Source of the DNA: Bradyrhizobium sp. dw_78
Lineage (GTDB): Bacteria; Pseudomonadota; Alphaproteobacteria; Rhizobiales; Xanthobacteraceae
Direction: 5' to 3'
NCBI RefSeq assembly: GCF_018449525.1
Contig: NZ_JAAVUS010000004.1
Coordinates: 248,001-312,000, forward strand
Length of the DNA: 64,000 bases
This document shows positions 45,511 to 53,591 of this stretch, piece after piece. The position numbers and the translations under genes were made by a program. The notes below the pieces were generated by a model. The model worked only from the letters and a program-made list of their open reading frames with translations. It ran no database searches and was not told where the DNA came from. Numbering within the stretch: the stretch's first letter is position 1; the number at the start of each line of letters is the position of its first letter.

Positions 45511-46323
45511 CTAACGGATGCCGGCGCGCAGGAAGCTCTGGATAAAGGCGCGCTGAAACAACAGGAACGCGATCATCAGCGGCGCCGAGGTCATCAGCGC
45601 GGCGGCGCAAATCACCGACCAGTCGATCCCCTGATCGACCGAAGCGAAAACCTGCAAGCCGACCGTCAGCGGCCGGGTCTCGACGGAATTGGTTACGATC
45701 AGCGGCCACAGGAAATTATTCCAGTGATAGCTGACCGAGACGAGGCCATAGGCCACGTAGACCGGGCGGGCCAAGGGAAGATAGACGCGCCGGATCGTCT
45801 GCAACGTGCTGGCACCTTCCATTCGGGCCGCGTCGTCGAGCTCTTTCGGAATCGACTTGAAACTCTGGCGCAGAAGGAAGATGCCGAAAGCCGAAGCGAC
45901 ATAGGGCAGACCGACTCCGGTCAGCGTATCGATCAACCCGAGCTTCTGCAGCGTCCGGTAATTCTCCATGATGAGCACGTCCGGCGTGACCATTAGCTGC
46001 ACCAGGATCAGCGCGAAAAGGACTCCGCTGCCGAAGAACTTCCAGCGCGCCAGCCCGAAGGCAGCCAGCGTGCAAATCACGAACTGCGCGGCCATGACGC
46101 CGAGCACAAGCAGGGCGGTATTGAGGAAATAGCGGGCGAAGGGTGCCGCGGCCCAGGCGCGCCCGAAGTTCTGCAGGGTGAGCGGTGCGAGAAGATCGAA
46201 ACGGGTTGCGAATGCGGATGGATGAACCGCGGCCCATATCGCATACAGAAGCGGCAACGCCCAGATCAGCCCGAACAGCCAGGCAATGACGGTCGATGCG
46301 AACTCTCCCAGTCGGTTGAGCAT
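45511..46323 (-). CDS. ugpE: Carbohydrate ABC transporter permease (UgpE-like)
   Basis: A 270-residue inner-membrane subunit with six hydrophobic segments. The EAA loop that contacts the ATPase is visible in KSIPKELDDAARMEGASTLQTIRRVYLP. It belongs to the MalG/UgpE class. Last gene of the ugp-like operon, 16 bases after the partner permease. UgpE is favoured over other sugar permeases because of the whole operon order and the candidate Pho box, but substrate specificity is not proven. Confidence 0.82.
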   Translation of the reverse strand: MLNRLGEFASTVIAWLFGLIWALPLLYAIWAAVHPSAFATRFDLLAPLTLQNFGRAWAAAPFARYFLNTALLVLGVMAAQFVICTLAAFGLARWKFFGSGVLFALILVQLMVTPDVLIMENYRTLQKLGLIDTLTGVGLPYVASAFGIFLLRQSFKSIPKELDDAARMEGASTLQTIRRVYLPLARPVYVAYGLVSVSYHWNNFLWPLIVTNSVETRPLTVGLQVFASVDQGIDWSVICAAALMTSAPLMIAFLLFQRAFIQSFLRAGIR

Positions 46324-46338
46324 CGATGTCCTGTTCCC

Positions 46339-47241
46339 TCAGCGATAGTGAATCTTGCGATCGAGCAGAAAGAATTGCAGGAACGCGACGATCGCAAGCA
46401 CCAACAGAAGCACGGTCGACAGAGCGGCTGCGTAGGCACTATCCCAGAAATTGAAGGCGACCTGAAACACGTAATACAGCAGCAATGTCGTTGCGTTGTT
46501 CGGGCCGCCGCCGGTCATCGCGATCACCTGATCGACGACGCGAAAGGCGTTGATGAGCGCGTTGATCGCGACGAACAGCGTTGTCGGCATCACCAGCGGC
46601 CAGGTAATGCGGCGAAAGACGAGCCAACCGCTGGCGTTTTCCATGCGCGCCGCTTCGTAAAGCACCGGCGACACCTGTTGCAGCGCCGCCAGGAAGAAGA
46701 CCATGAAAAAGCCGGCCTCCTTCCAGATCGTCAGCGCCATCAGCGCCGGCAACGCGGTTGCGGGGCTGCCGAGCCAATTGACGCTGCTGAAGCCGAGGGC
46801 GCGGAGGACCTGATTGAGCAGGCCGTAATCCGGTGTGTAGAAGAACAGCCAGATATTGGCGGCCGCGACCATCGGCAGGATGGTCGGCGTGAAGAACGCA
46901 AGCCGCAGCGCGGTGCGGCCCTGGATGCTGCCCTTGACCCAGAGCGCCATCGCCAGCGCCAGGCCGATCGAGACCGGCACCGTGATCAGCGCATAGAGCA
47001 GGTTGTTCTTGAGAGCCAGCCGGAAGATCGGATCAGCCATCATGGTGCGGTACTGATCGAGGCCGACAAAGGCAGCCGGCCGACGCCCATGCGGGGTCGA
47101 GAAGAAACTATCGATGACGGTTGCGACCGCAGGCACATGCGTGAACGCCGCCAACAGCACGACAGCCGGCAGCGCCAGCAGCCAGCCTTGCACATGGACG
47201 TTCAGTTGCGGTCTGCGCCGTTCCGGCATCGCGGGGGACAC
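46339..47241 (-). CDS. ugpA: Carbohydrate ABC transporter permease (UgpA-like)
   Basis: A 300-residue inner-membrane permease of the MalF/UgpA class with six hydrophobic segments. The EAA loop reads QQVSPVLYEAARMENASGWLVFRRITWPLV. It pairs with the following UgpE-like permease to form the membrane channel of the transporter. It follows the binding-protein gene by 36 bases. Confidence 0.82.
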   Translation of the reverse strand: MSPAMPERRRPQLNVHVQGWLLALPAVVLLAAFTHVPAVATVIDSFFSTPHGRRPAAFVGLDQYRTMMADPIFRLALKNNLLYALITVPVSIGLALAMALWVKGSIQGRTALRLAFFTPTILPMVAAANIWLFFYTPDYGLLNQVLRALGFSSVNWLGSPATALPALMALTIWKEAGFFMVFFLAALQQVSPVLYEAARMENASGWLVFRRITWPLVMPTTLFVAINALINAFRVVDQVIAMTGGGPNNATTLLLYYVFQVAFNFWDSAYAAALSTVLLLVLAIVAFLQFFLLDRKIHYR

Positions 47242-47277
47242 ATCCAGCCGGGTGATAGCCCCCGGCTGGAGCGCCGG

Positions 47278-48564
47278 CTAGGGCTGATAGCGGGCGAGGA
47301 TGCGGGTGGCTTCCGCCTGAGCCTCATCGAGCGCGGGCTTGGCTGGCTTCACGCCGGTCAGAACGGCCTGCAAGGCATCGTTGAGCGCCTTGGTGACACG
47401 CTGATTGTCGTGCGTCGACAATTCGGCGACCGCCTCCTTGAGCTGGTCGCGCGCCACTGCGGCCGACGCGAACCCGGAGACATATTTCTTCATCGCGTCG
47501 GTCTGCCACGCATCCGGCCGCGTCGCAACGTAACCGGTCGCGATGCCCCAATCGGCCGCGCGCTCCGGCGTGGAGAGGAAGCGGGCAAATTCCAGCGCCG
47601 CCGCCTGTCTGGCCTTGTCGCCGCTCTTGAAGATATAGATGTTGCCGCCGCCGGTGGGTGAGCCGCCGCGTACTTTCGACGGCAATGCCGCCACGCCGAA
47701 CGCGAACTTGGCGTTGCTGCGGACATTGGTCAGGTTGCCGGTGGTGGTCCACATCATCGCGGTTTTGCCCTCGAAGAAATCCTTCGGGGTCGTTCCCCAA
47801 TCGATGACGCCCTTCGGCATCACTTCATGTTTCTGACTGAGGTCGGCGAAGAATTGCAAAGCCTCGACCACCTTGGGATCGTTGTAGGCGACCTTGGTGC
47901 CGTCCTGATTGGCGAGAATGGCGCCGTTCTGGGTGGTCAACGCCTGAAACAGCCAATAGGGGAAACCGGAGGACGGGATTTCCAGGCCCCATTGGGTAAC
48001 CGCGCCGGACGCATCGCGCTTGGTCAGCTTCTTTCCGAACGCGACCATTTCGTCCCAGTTGGCCGGTGGCTTTTCCGGGTCGAGGCCGGCGGCCTTGAAG
48101 GCATCCTTGTTCCAGTATTGCACAATCGTCGAACGCTGGAACGGAATGCCCCAGGTATGGCCGTCGGCCTGGCTGTTCTCCATGAACGCCGGGTAAAAGG
48201 ACTTGATCCAGGCCTGGTCGCTCTCCGACTTGGCGATCGCGTCATAAGGCTCGATTAGTTCATCGTCGATCAGCGTGAACATGTCGGTCGACAGCAACAC
48301 CGCCACGTCGGGGGCGTTGCCGGCCTTGGCGGCGGTCATCGCCTTGACGATCGAGTCCTGATAGCTGCCGGTATAGACCGGCTTCACGGTGATATCGGGA
48401 TGGGTCTTGCTGAACTCGGCGACATAATCGTCGACGACTTTCGTGATCGGGCCGCCGACGGCGATCGGATAATAGAAGGTGATGTCGGTCGCGGATGCGT
48501 CCGAGGCACCGAGAGCCGTAACTGCCAGCGTCGCGGCGATCGTCAGCCGGGTCAATATGTTCAT
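47278..48564 (-). CDS. ugpB: Extracellular solute-binding protein (UgpB-like)
   Basis: A 428-residue periplasmic binding protein of ABC family 1. The signal peptide runs to about residue 23 (ASA), followed by DITFYYPIAVGGPITKVVDDYV, which resembles UgpB. The WGIPFQRSTIVQYWNKDAFKAAGLDP segment is typical of glycerol-3-phosphate and related sugar-phosphate binders. Its ATG overlaps the stop of the ATPase gene (ATGA), showing the operon order ATPase, binding protein, two permeases. Confidence 0.86.
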   Translation of the reverse strand: MNILTRLTIAATLAVTALGASDASATDITFYYPIAVGGPITKVVDDYVAEFSKTHPDITVKPVYTGSYQDSIVKAMTAAKAGNAPDVAVLLSTDMFTLIDDELIEPYDAIAKSESDQAWIKSFYPAFMENSQADGHTWGIPFQRSTIVQYWNKDAFKAAGLDPEKPPANWDEMVAFGKKLTKRDASGAVTQWGLEIPSSGFPYWLFQALTTQNGAILANQDGTKVAYNDPKVVEALQFFADLSQKHEVMPKGVIDWGTTPKDFFEGKTAMMWTTTGNLTNVRSNAKFAFGVAALPSKVRGGSPTGGGNIYIFKSGDKARQAAALEFARFLSTPERAADWGIATGYVATRPDAWQTDAMKKYVSGFASAAVARDQLKEAVAELSTHDNQRVTKALNDALQAVLTGVKPAKPALDEAQAEATRILARYQP

Positions 48565-49685
48565 GCGCGAGTGCTCCCCTGATTTGCAGTTGTGTGCAGA
48601 CGCGTCGACAGCGGTCCCGCGCCAGTTTCGATGGCAAGGCGCGCCCCGCTCGCGGCATCGAACACATGCCCAGCCGAAGCATCCCAAACGAGACCTACCG
48701 TGGCGCCTACCGCCGGAGCACTGCCGCCCCGCGTTCGGGCCATGATCGGTCGCTCCCCGATCATGCAGGTGACAAGGGCTTCGGCGCCGAGATATTCGAC
48801 CGCCGTGACAGCCACATGAAATCGGCCGGGCCGGTTCGCGATATCCACCGTCACGTCTTCCGGCCGCAGCCCGAGCACGCGGCCACGCCCGGAGCCTAGG
48901 AAAAGCGCGGGTCCCGTGGTGCCGGCAACCACCGCGCCAGAGGGACCGTCATCGAGATCGAGCAAGCTCATCGGCGCGGCGCCGACGAAACGGGCGGTGA
49001 ACAAAGTCGCCGGCCGCTCGTAGAGGTCGGCCGGCGTGCCGTTCTGCTCGATGCGGCCGGCCCGCATCAGGATGACGCGGTCGGCCATGCTCATGGCTTC
49101 GGTCTGGTCATGCGTCACGTAGATCATGGTGATACCGAGCCGTTGCTGTAGAGCGCGAATCTCGCGGCGCAACTCCTGCCGCAACTGGGCGTCCAGATTG
49201 GACAACGGCTCGTCGAGCAGGCAGACCGGCGCCTCGGCAATCAGCGCCCGGCCAAGCGCGACGCGTTGCTGCTGCCCGCCGGAAAGCTGAGCAGGCTTGC
49301 GCCGCAACAACGCTTCCAGCCCGAGCAGCGCCGCGATCTTGTCAAGCCGCCGTGCCATCTCCTGCCTCGGAATGCCACGCACCGACAGACCGAAGGTGAT
49401 GTTGTCGGCGACATCAAGATGCGGGAACAGCGCATAGGACTGAAACACCATGGCGACGCCGCGCGCGGAACCGGTCAGGCCGCGAACATCGCGGCCTTCG
49501 ATCTCGATCGAGCCGGCCGCCGGCTCCTCAAGCCCGGCGATCAGGCGCAGCATGGTCGACTTGCCGCATCCGGACGGCCCGAGCAAGACGACGAGATCGC
49601 CCTTCCTGACGGCGAACGAGACGTCATCGACTGCGAGCGTTTCACCCCACGTCTTGGTCACCGATCTGACGTCAACGCTGATCAT
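48561..49685 (-). CDS. ugpC: ABC transporter ATP-binding protein (UgpC-like)
   Basis: A 374-residue ATPase of the MalK/UgpC class. Walker A is GPSGCGKST, the ABC signature LSGGQQQRV, Walker B CLLDEPLSNLD, and the switch His lies in YVTHDQTEAM. The last 130 residues form the regulatory OB-like domain (LGLRPEDV). It is the first gene of the operon, and a candidate Pho box lies about 50 bases upstream of its ATG. Confidence 0.87.
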   Translation of the reverse strand: MISVDVRSVTKTWGETLAVDDVSFAVRKGDLVVLLGPSGCGKSTMLRLIAGLEEPAAGSIEIEGRDVRGLTGSARGVAMVFQSYALFPHLDVADNITFGLSVRGIPRQEMARRLDKIAALLGLEALLRRKPAQLSGGQQQRVALGRALIAEAPVCLLDEPLSNLDAQLRQELRREIRALQQRLGITMIYVTHDQTEAMSMADRVILMRAGRIEQNGTPADLYERPATLFTARFVGAAPMSLLDLDDGPSGAVVAGTTGPALFLGSGRGRVLGLRPEDVTVDIANRPGRFHVAVTAVEYLGAEALVTCMIGERPIMARTRGGSAPAVGATVGLVWDASAGHVFDAASGARLAIETGAGPLSTRLHTTANQGSTRA

Positions 49686-49737
49686 GATTTCGATCCAGTG
49701 GCCTGGCAAACGCCGCTGCGCCTCGATAAAAACGCCT

Positions 49738-49755
49738 TGTGAACGTTATGTGACA
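49738..49755 (-). promoter_or_regulatory. Candidate Pho box upstream of the ugp-like operon
   Basis: On the minus strand the 18 bases read TGTCACATAACGTTCACA (from 49755 to 49738). Including the preceding G, 13 of 18 positions agree with the CTGTCATATAACTGTCAT PhoB pattern, with two half-sites 11 bases apart. ugp genes for glycerol-phosphate uptake are classical PhoB targets, which supports the site and the operon assignment mutually. Confidence 0.5.
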
Positions 49756-49956
49756 CCGGTCTGCGTTCGTCCCGGAGAAACGCTCGCCTGCGAGCAAGCC
49801 GCGGCTGCACCGTCATTGCGGAAATCCGACCGCGGCATTCTATCCCAAATTCACGGGATAGCACCTTATCCGCTGGGGGCTTGACCAGCCTTCAGAACGA
49901 CGGCGGTCCATGCCGCGGCCGTCGGGCTTTCCGGCTTTGTTCTGAATGGTGACAAT

Positions 49957-50029
49957 TTGGCGCGGCGCCAAAACCAGATATCACAACGCACGATGCTGCA
50001 GGTAAACCTACGTTACGTAAACCTACGTT
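49957..50029. repeat. Palindrome and tandem repeat downstream of the YkgJ gene
   Basis: TTGGCGC-G-GCGCCAA (49957-49971) is a perfect palindrome that may help end the YkgJ transcript. GTAAACCTACGTT occurs twice, at 50002-50014 and 50017-50029; the second copy contains the YkgJ stop codon. The rest of the 49756-50022 spacer shows nothing recognisable. Confidence 0.5.
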
Positions 50030-50742
50030 GCGAGCAGGGCATCAAATTGATCCCCCGCTCCCGTCCAGTCGAACTCGATCGCGGCCTGAGCGAGGCTATC
50101 GCTGCCGACGAGCCACGCCGCGTCGCGGCCCTTGCGGTCGAGAGCGAGCGCAAGACCATGATTCATCTCATAAAGGCCCCAGGAAAGCCCAGCGCTCCGC
50201 AAGGCCGATTGCAGCGCGCTCTGCATCAATCCCCGCAGCGCCAGATGCGGTTCGGAAAGCGGGACCTCGACGTCCCTGCCCGCTACAGCGCGGGCGCAGG
50301 CTTGGCGGTCGAAGGAGGCAAGCCCGCGACAGGCAAGCGGACGAACCGGATGAACGATGCAGACACCACGGACAATGAAGGGACAAGGCTTGCGCAGCGC
50401 CAACCTTTCGGTCTCGCTTAATCCACGCGTGGAGCGGTTTACGTGGGCGATACGCCGTCCAAGTCCGATCGCCGCGCCACTTGGCGCGGCATCGATTTGC
50501 CGCACGTAATCCGCCAACAGGAAGATTTCCGGCGCGGTAACCGTCACCCGCAAACTACAGCAGGAGGGGCATCCTTTTTGACAGGCTAGCGGCGGCAGAT
50601 GCTGGGTTTGCAGGCCGATATTCGCCTCGAACAACTCGAATACGTAGTCGATCAGCATTTCGAATGTGTACGGCGATCTCGGGTTCTCCGCCAGAATGCG
50701 GACGAACATCGCATGCAAATCCCTGAAGCCGCTTCTGTTCAC
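50023..50742 (-). CDS. YkgJ family cysteine-cluster protein
   Basis: A 239-residue protein with the CxxxCxxCC signature (C54, C58, C61, C62) of the YkgJ/UPF0153 zinc- or iron-binding family, plus further cysteines in CPFIVRGVCIVHPVRPLACRG. No signal peptide or membrane helix is clear. The function is unknown; the cluster suggests a metal or iron-sulfur site. It starts 7 bases after a 92-residue hypothetical gene, likely in one operon preceded by a perfect FNR/FixK box. Confidence 0.83.
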   Translation of the reverse strand: MNRSGFRDLHAMFVRILAENPRSPYTFEMLIDYVFELFEANIGLQTQHLPPLACQKGCPSCCSLRVTVTAPEIFLLADYVRQIDAAPSGAAIGLGRRIAHVNRSTRGLSETERLALRKPCPFIVRGVCIVHPVRPLACRGLASFDRQACARAVAGRDVEVPLSEPHLALRGLMQSALQSALRSAGLSWGLYEMNHGLALALDRKGRDAAWLVGSDSLAQAAIEFDWTGAGDQFDALLAT

Positions 50743-50749
50743 CTTCGCG

Positions 50750-51028
50750 TCAGCCCTGCACGCCCTCTAAGATCGTCTCAAAGCTCGCACGCGGAATACG
50801 GAAGAAGCCGCGTCCGCCGGCAAGCACTTGATAATGCGCCGACGCTCCATCGAGCAAACGTTTGAACCACTCGTTCTCGCTCAAATTGCCGGGCTTTTCG
50901 CCGATCGAAGAAATCTCGGCATTCGGATGGAAGCGGACATGCACGAGCACCTCGTCTACCACCGCGGGATTCTGCCGCTCCACGTCGTCTTCAACGGGCT
51001 GAATCCGAGCCAATACTTCCTTCGCCAT
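50750..51028 (-). CDS. Hypothetical protein, 92 residues
   Basis: A small soluble protein I do not recognise. It contains VDEVLVHVRFHPNAEISSIGEKP and LSENEWFKRLLDGASAHYQVLAGGRGFFRIPR, which suggests an alpha/beta fold with no Cys and no signal peptide. It heads the operon with the YkgJ gene and lies about 105 bases downstream of the FNR/FixK-type box. An oxygen-limitation role is inferred from that box only. Confidence 0.62.
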   Translation of the reverse strand: MAKEVLARIQPVEDDVERQNPAVVDEVLVHVRFHPNAEISSIGEKPGNLSENEWFKRLLDGASAHYQVLAGGRGFFRIPRASFETILEGVQG

Positions 51029-51134
51029 CTTAAACTTCTCCTGCTCAGGCTGAGTATCTTCTCACAGCCATTACCGACAAACATCGTCGCGTCTCGGCGT
51101 ATGTCATCGAATATATCGAAGCGCGATGCGTTCA

Positions 51135-51148
51135 TTGATCTGGATCAA
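51135..51148. promoter_or_regulatory. Perfect FNR/FixK box (TTGAT-N4-ATCAA)
   Basis: TTGATCTGGATCAA is a perfect palindromic FNR/FixK-type site. In Bradyrhizobium FixK2 activates microaerobic genes through such boxes. It lies 107 bases upstream of the 92-residue gene that starts the YkgJ operon. No plus-strand gene begins within 1.3 kb, so the minus operon is the probable target. Confidence 0.65.
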
Positions 51149-51514
51149 TGCTGTTTCTATTCAAGGAATTCCCGAGGCATTCGGGGTTCTGATACAATTG
51201 AAGCCGATAAGGCTCTCAACACCGCCCCACCAGAGTGGCAGACCATGGCCAGATCGGAAAAGCGAACTTCTGATTGCCGTCTCAAAGGCCGGCTTCAGGC
51301 CTCGCTTCGAAGCTAGCGGCTCGGCGGCTTGCCCAAGACTTTATTGATATGGTGACGAAACTGCCGGGCTCTCATAGCCAAGGTCGAGCGTGATGTTCGG
51401 CTGGGCCGATCCGAAGCTGCCAGCGCGTTACATCGCGCAGGCGAGCGGGAAAAATTCGGCGTGCATTTCCTTGAACAAGGGGCCCGAGAACAAGGGGCCT
51501 GACTGAGCGGCAGT
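51149..51514. other. Intergenic region beyond the FNR/FixK box
   Basis: 366 bases between the FNR/FixK box and the FmdB-like gene. A plus-strand open frame at 51126-51347 overlaps the box and shows no family pattern. Nothing else was recognised. Confidence 0.35.
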
Positions 51515-51742
51515 TCAGCGCCGGCGCTCAGAGCGGCTGAAGTTGCTCAGATGCCCTTCGCTGCCGGCTTGGGCGCGGGCCGCCCTGGCAAGATCGCGGC
51601 TGGTTCCCGGCGCCGCCACGCGCGACATCAGGCGGTCGAGCTTGTTGCCTCCACAGGTGGGACAGAGCGGCGTGTCGCCGGACTGGACAAGGAGCTCGAA
51701 ATCCTTGTCGCATTTCGCACAATGGTAGCTGTAGAGCGGCAA
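51515..51742 (-). CDS. FmdB family zinc-ribbon protein
   Basis: A 75-residue protein with a single zinc ribbon: C8-x-x-C11 in YHCAKC and C27-x-x-C30 in LCPTC, the FmdB regulatory-protein pattern. The tail is Arg/Ser rich (FSRSERRR). The start is TTG at 51742, preceded by AGGGGAGA seven bases upstream, giving the usual LPLYSYHC beginning. The minus strand is open for another 73 codons without similarity. FmdB-like proteins are linked to formamidase and amidase genes in some bacteria; none is next to it here. Confidence 0.75.
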   Translation of the reverse strand: MPLYSYHCAKCDKDFELLVQSGDTPLCPTCGGNKLDRLMSRVAAPGTSRDLARAARAQAGSEGHLSNFSRSERRR

Positions 51743-52307
51743 GCGCTTGTCTCCCCTGGATTTTACGGCCACCGCGCGAGCCTCTCGCAGCCCGACCGCT
51801 GGTGCCGGACCTTGCCCAGCAAAAACCAGACCAGAACGCCGGCGCATTCGGGCCGCTTCGTCCGACCAGCGCCCGCACAAGATGCGCGCAAAGCGCGCCA
51901 TGAATTTTCTGCCAGACACATCGCCCATGCTGACCGAGACATGGCGCGTCCGCTGGCGCAACAGCCCAGCGTGACTGGAAATATAGATCGCGGATTACTT
52001 GGGGCCGCTCATCGATCCGAAATATGACGTCGGATGAGGAAGATAACGTCCGGGCTACTCACATAAGAAAATCAGTTGATCATCCTCATCGCATCGATGA
52101 TGACGATGATGGCTCCAATGATTCTGGTCATGTCATGATGCGAGGCGCGCAGCCTTCCTGAGACCGGCATTGCTAGCGCTCGATCTGTGACTTCGCGTTT
52201 CAGAGCCGGCTATCGGCAACCCAGCGTCAGCCAAGGACTTCCGTCCTCCACAACATCTGCCTAACGGTGGCACCTTGCGGAAGCGAAGCGGGTTGAAACG
52301 GCCACTA
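51743..52307. other. Spacer with possible transposase remnant
   Basis: 565 bases without an intact gene. Plus-strand codons near 52220-52250 read a GNPASAKDF-like string reminiscent of the RNRRLAKDF motif at the end of IS5-family transposases, but the reading frame does not continue. The rest is a low-complexity ATCATC/GATGATG run and unassigned sequence. Confidence 0.3.
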
Positions 52308-52395
52308 TAGCGTTTTCGAGCGAAGTGGATTCCGGTTCGCGTGAAGAAAAAGCGTCAAAACAACGAGGTGAGCCCCGTTCGGATTCCATCAGAAC
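52308..52395 (+). repeat. Dispersed intergenic repeat, copy D
   Basis: TAGCGTTTTCGAGCGAAGTGG, then CCGGTTCGCGTGAAGAAA and an imperfect version of the palindrome (TCGGATTCCATCAGAACC), ending AGCTCTAG. It is more diverged than copies A and B. Confidence 0.75.
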
Positions 52396-52496
52396 CGAGC
52401 TCTAGTACCGCGCAGACGCCGCGTTGCGCCATTCGACGGGACACAAATTAAAGCTGACATATTACCGTTAGGATCGATGCAGTAGCTTGCTGCAAG

Positions 52497-52513
52497 TTTA
52501 GAAACTTTCGCAA
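52497..52513 (+). promoter_or_regulatory. Irr/ICE-like half site before the imelysin gene
   Basis: TTTAGAA followed after three bases by TTCGCAA resembles a palindromic TTTAGAA/TTCTAAA iron control element with a degenerate right half. It lies just upstream of the imelysin gene, an iron-linked family in other bacteria. Weak evidence on its own. Confidence 0.3.
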
Positions 52514-52520
52514 CGGTGCC

Positions 52521-53399
52521 ATGAGTGCCGGCAAGCGGCATTCGGGGCAACTAGGTATGTTGATGACGCACCGTCATCGCCGTGATTCGGCTCGATGGGC
52601 AATTGCGCTTTCGATCGCATTGGCGGCTACGTTATGCGCAGCACTCGTCGGGCTCGGACCAATCGGCGCCAAGGCCGACACCATCCCCACGGCGACGTTC
52701 GACACTGCGATTGAGCTCTATCGTTCGCGGCTTGTCGAGGACATCGACAAAAGCATTGCAAGCGTGAAGAAGCTGCGCGACAACGTTTCGAGCGGTGACG
52801 TCGTCGCGGCAAAACAGGCTTGGATCGATGCCCGAGCCGGCTGGGAGCGCTCCGAGGTCTTCACCAGCGGCTTTGCCCCCGAACTCGACCGCGAAATCGA
52901 TGCCTGGCCAAACGGCGCCACCGGCTTTCACGCGATCGAAACCAAGCTATTTGGCACCGGCCGGACCGACGTTGAGAGCGAGGTCGACGCATTGCTACAC
53001 AACTTGTCGGACATGGCAGCGACAGCCCGCAACATCACACTGACCTCCCAAGGGTTGTTCGACGGCTTGACCCGGCTGGCTTACGAAGTTGGCGAAAGCA
53101 AACTCGATGGTGGTGAGTCGTACCTTAGCGGAACCTCGATTGACGACATGCGCCACAATGTCGACGGCATTGAACTGGCCTACAGCATGATCTTCGCCCC
53201 CGCGATTGAAAGTCGCGACTGGGATCACCACGCTCAAGTTCTGCACCTGATCACCGAGCTGAAAACCATGCTGGCCGAGCGTGACCTTCGGAAAATAGAC
53301 CAGGAAAGGCTGCGCGCACTTAGCGAGGAGCTCGTTCTCACGTTGCAAATGACAGCTCCCGCGATCGCTCTGGCTCGGCCGACGCTCGAACTTCAATAG
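52521..53399 (+). CDS. Imelysin family (M75, EfeO/IcmP-like) protein
   Basis: A 292-residue exported protein of the imelysin/M75 family, implicated in iron uptake (EfeO, IcmP). An Arg-rich start and hydrophobic stretch (about 26-50) form the export signal ending near GAKA. The HxxE signature is H137-A-I-E140 in GFHAIETKLFG, and the preceding WERSEVFTSGFAPELDREID matches the family core. The first ATG (52521) is close to the iron-box-like element; ATGs at 52557 and 52563 are plausible alternatives. It is followed by a di-heme cytochrome gene. Confidence 0.8.
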   Translation: MSAGKRHSGQLGMLMTHRHRRDSARWAIALSIALAATLCAALVGLGPIGAKADTIPTATFDTAIELYRSRLVEDIDKSIASVKKLRDNVSSGDVVAAKQAWIDARAGWERSEVFTSGFAPELDREIDAWPNGATGFHAIETKLFGTGRTDVESEVDALLHNLSDMAATARNITLTSQGLFDGLTRLAYEVGESKLDGGESYLSGTSIDDMRHNVDGIELAYSMIFAPAIESRDWDHHAQVLHLITELKTMLAERDLRKIDQERLRALSEELVLTLQMTAPAIALARPTLELQ

Positions 53400-53426
53400 G
53401 CCGGTCTTGCTCGGCGGTGAGCTACA

Positions 53427-53526
53427 GCATGATCCAGACCGGGAGGGCCGCGCTAGCGCGGAGATCATGCTCAAACAAAAACAGAGATGGATGACGATAC
53501 GAAGAAAAGTCACCCGGCTCCAGAGG
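53427..53526 (+). repeat. Dispersed repeat, copy F (second module only)
   Basis: GCATGATCC ... GATCATGCTCAAACAAAAA ... GGATGAC ... AAAGTCA, corresponding to the left half of copy C (32201-32308). It separates the imelysin gene from the di-heme cytochrome gene. Confidence 0.7.
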
Positions 53527-53591
53527 CGCCACGCCGTCGCGCGGCACCTCCGACGCAGTAGGAATAACGTGATTCAAGGGCAGGTTCGGTG

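Noticed and set aside
51126-51347. Plus-strand 73-codon frame
   Set aside because: It overlaps the FNR/FixK box, has no ribosome binding site and resembles no family.
52200-52260. IS5-type transposase remnant
   Set aside because: A SAKDF-like string resembles the RLAKDF motif, but similarity covers about ten residues and the frame is broken; too weak to call.
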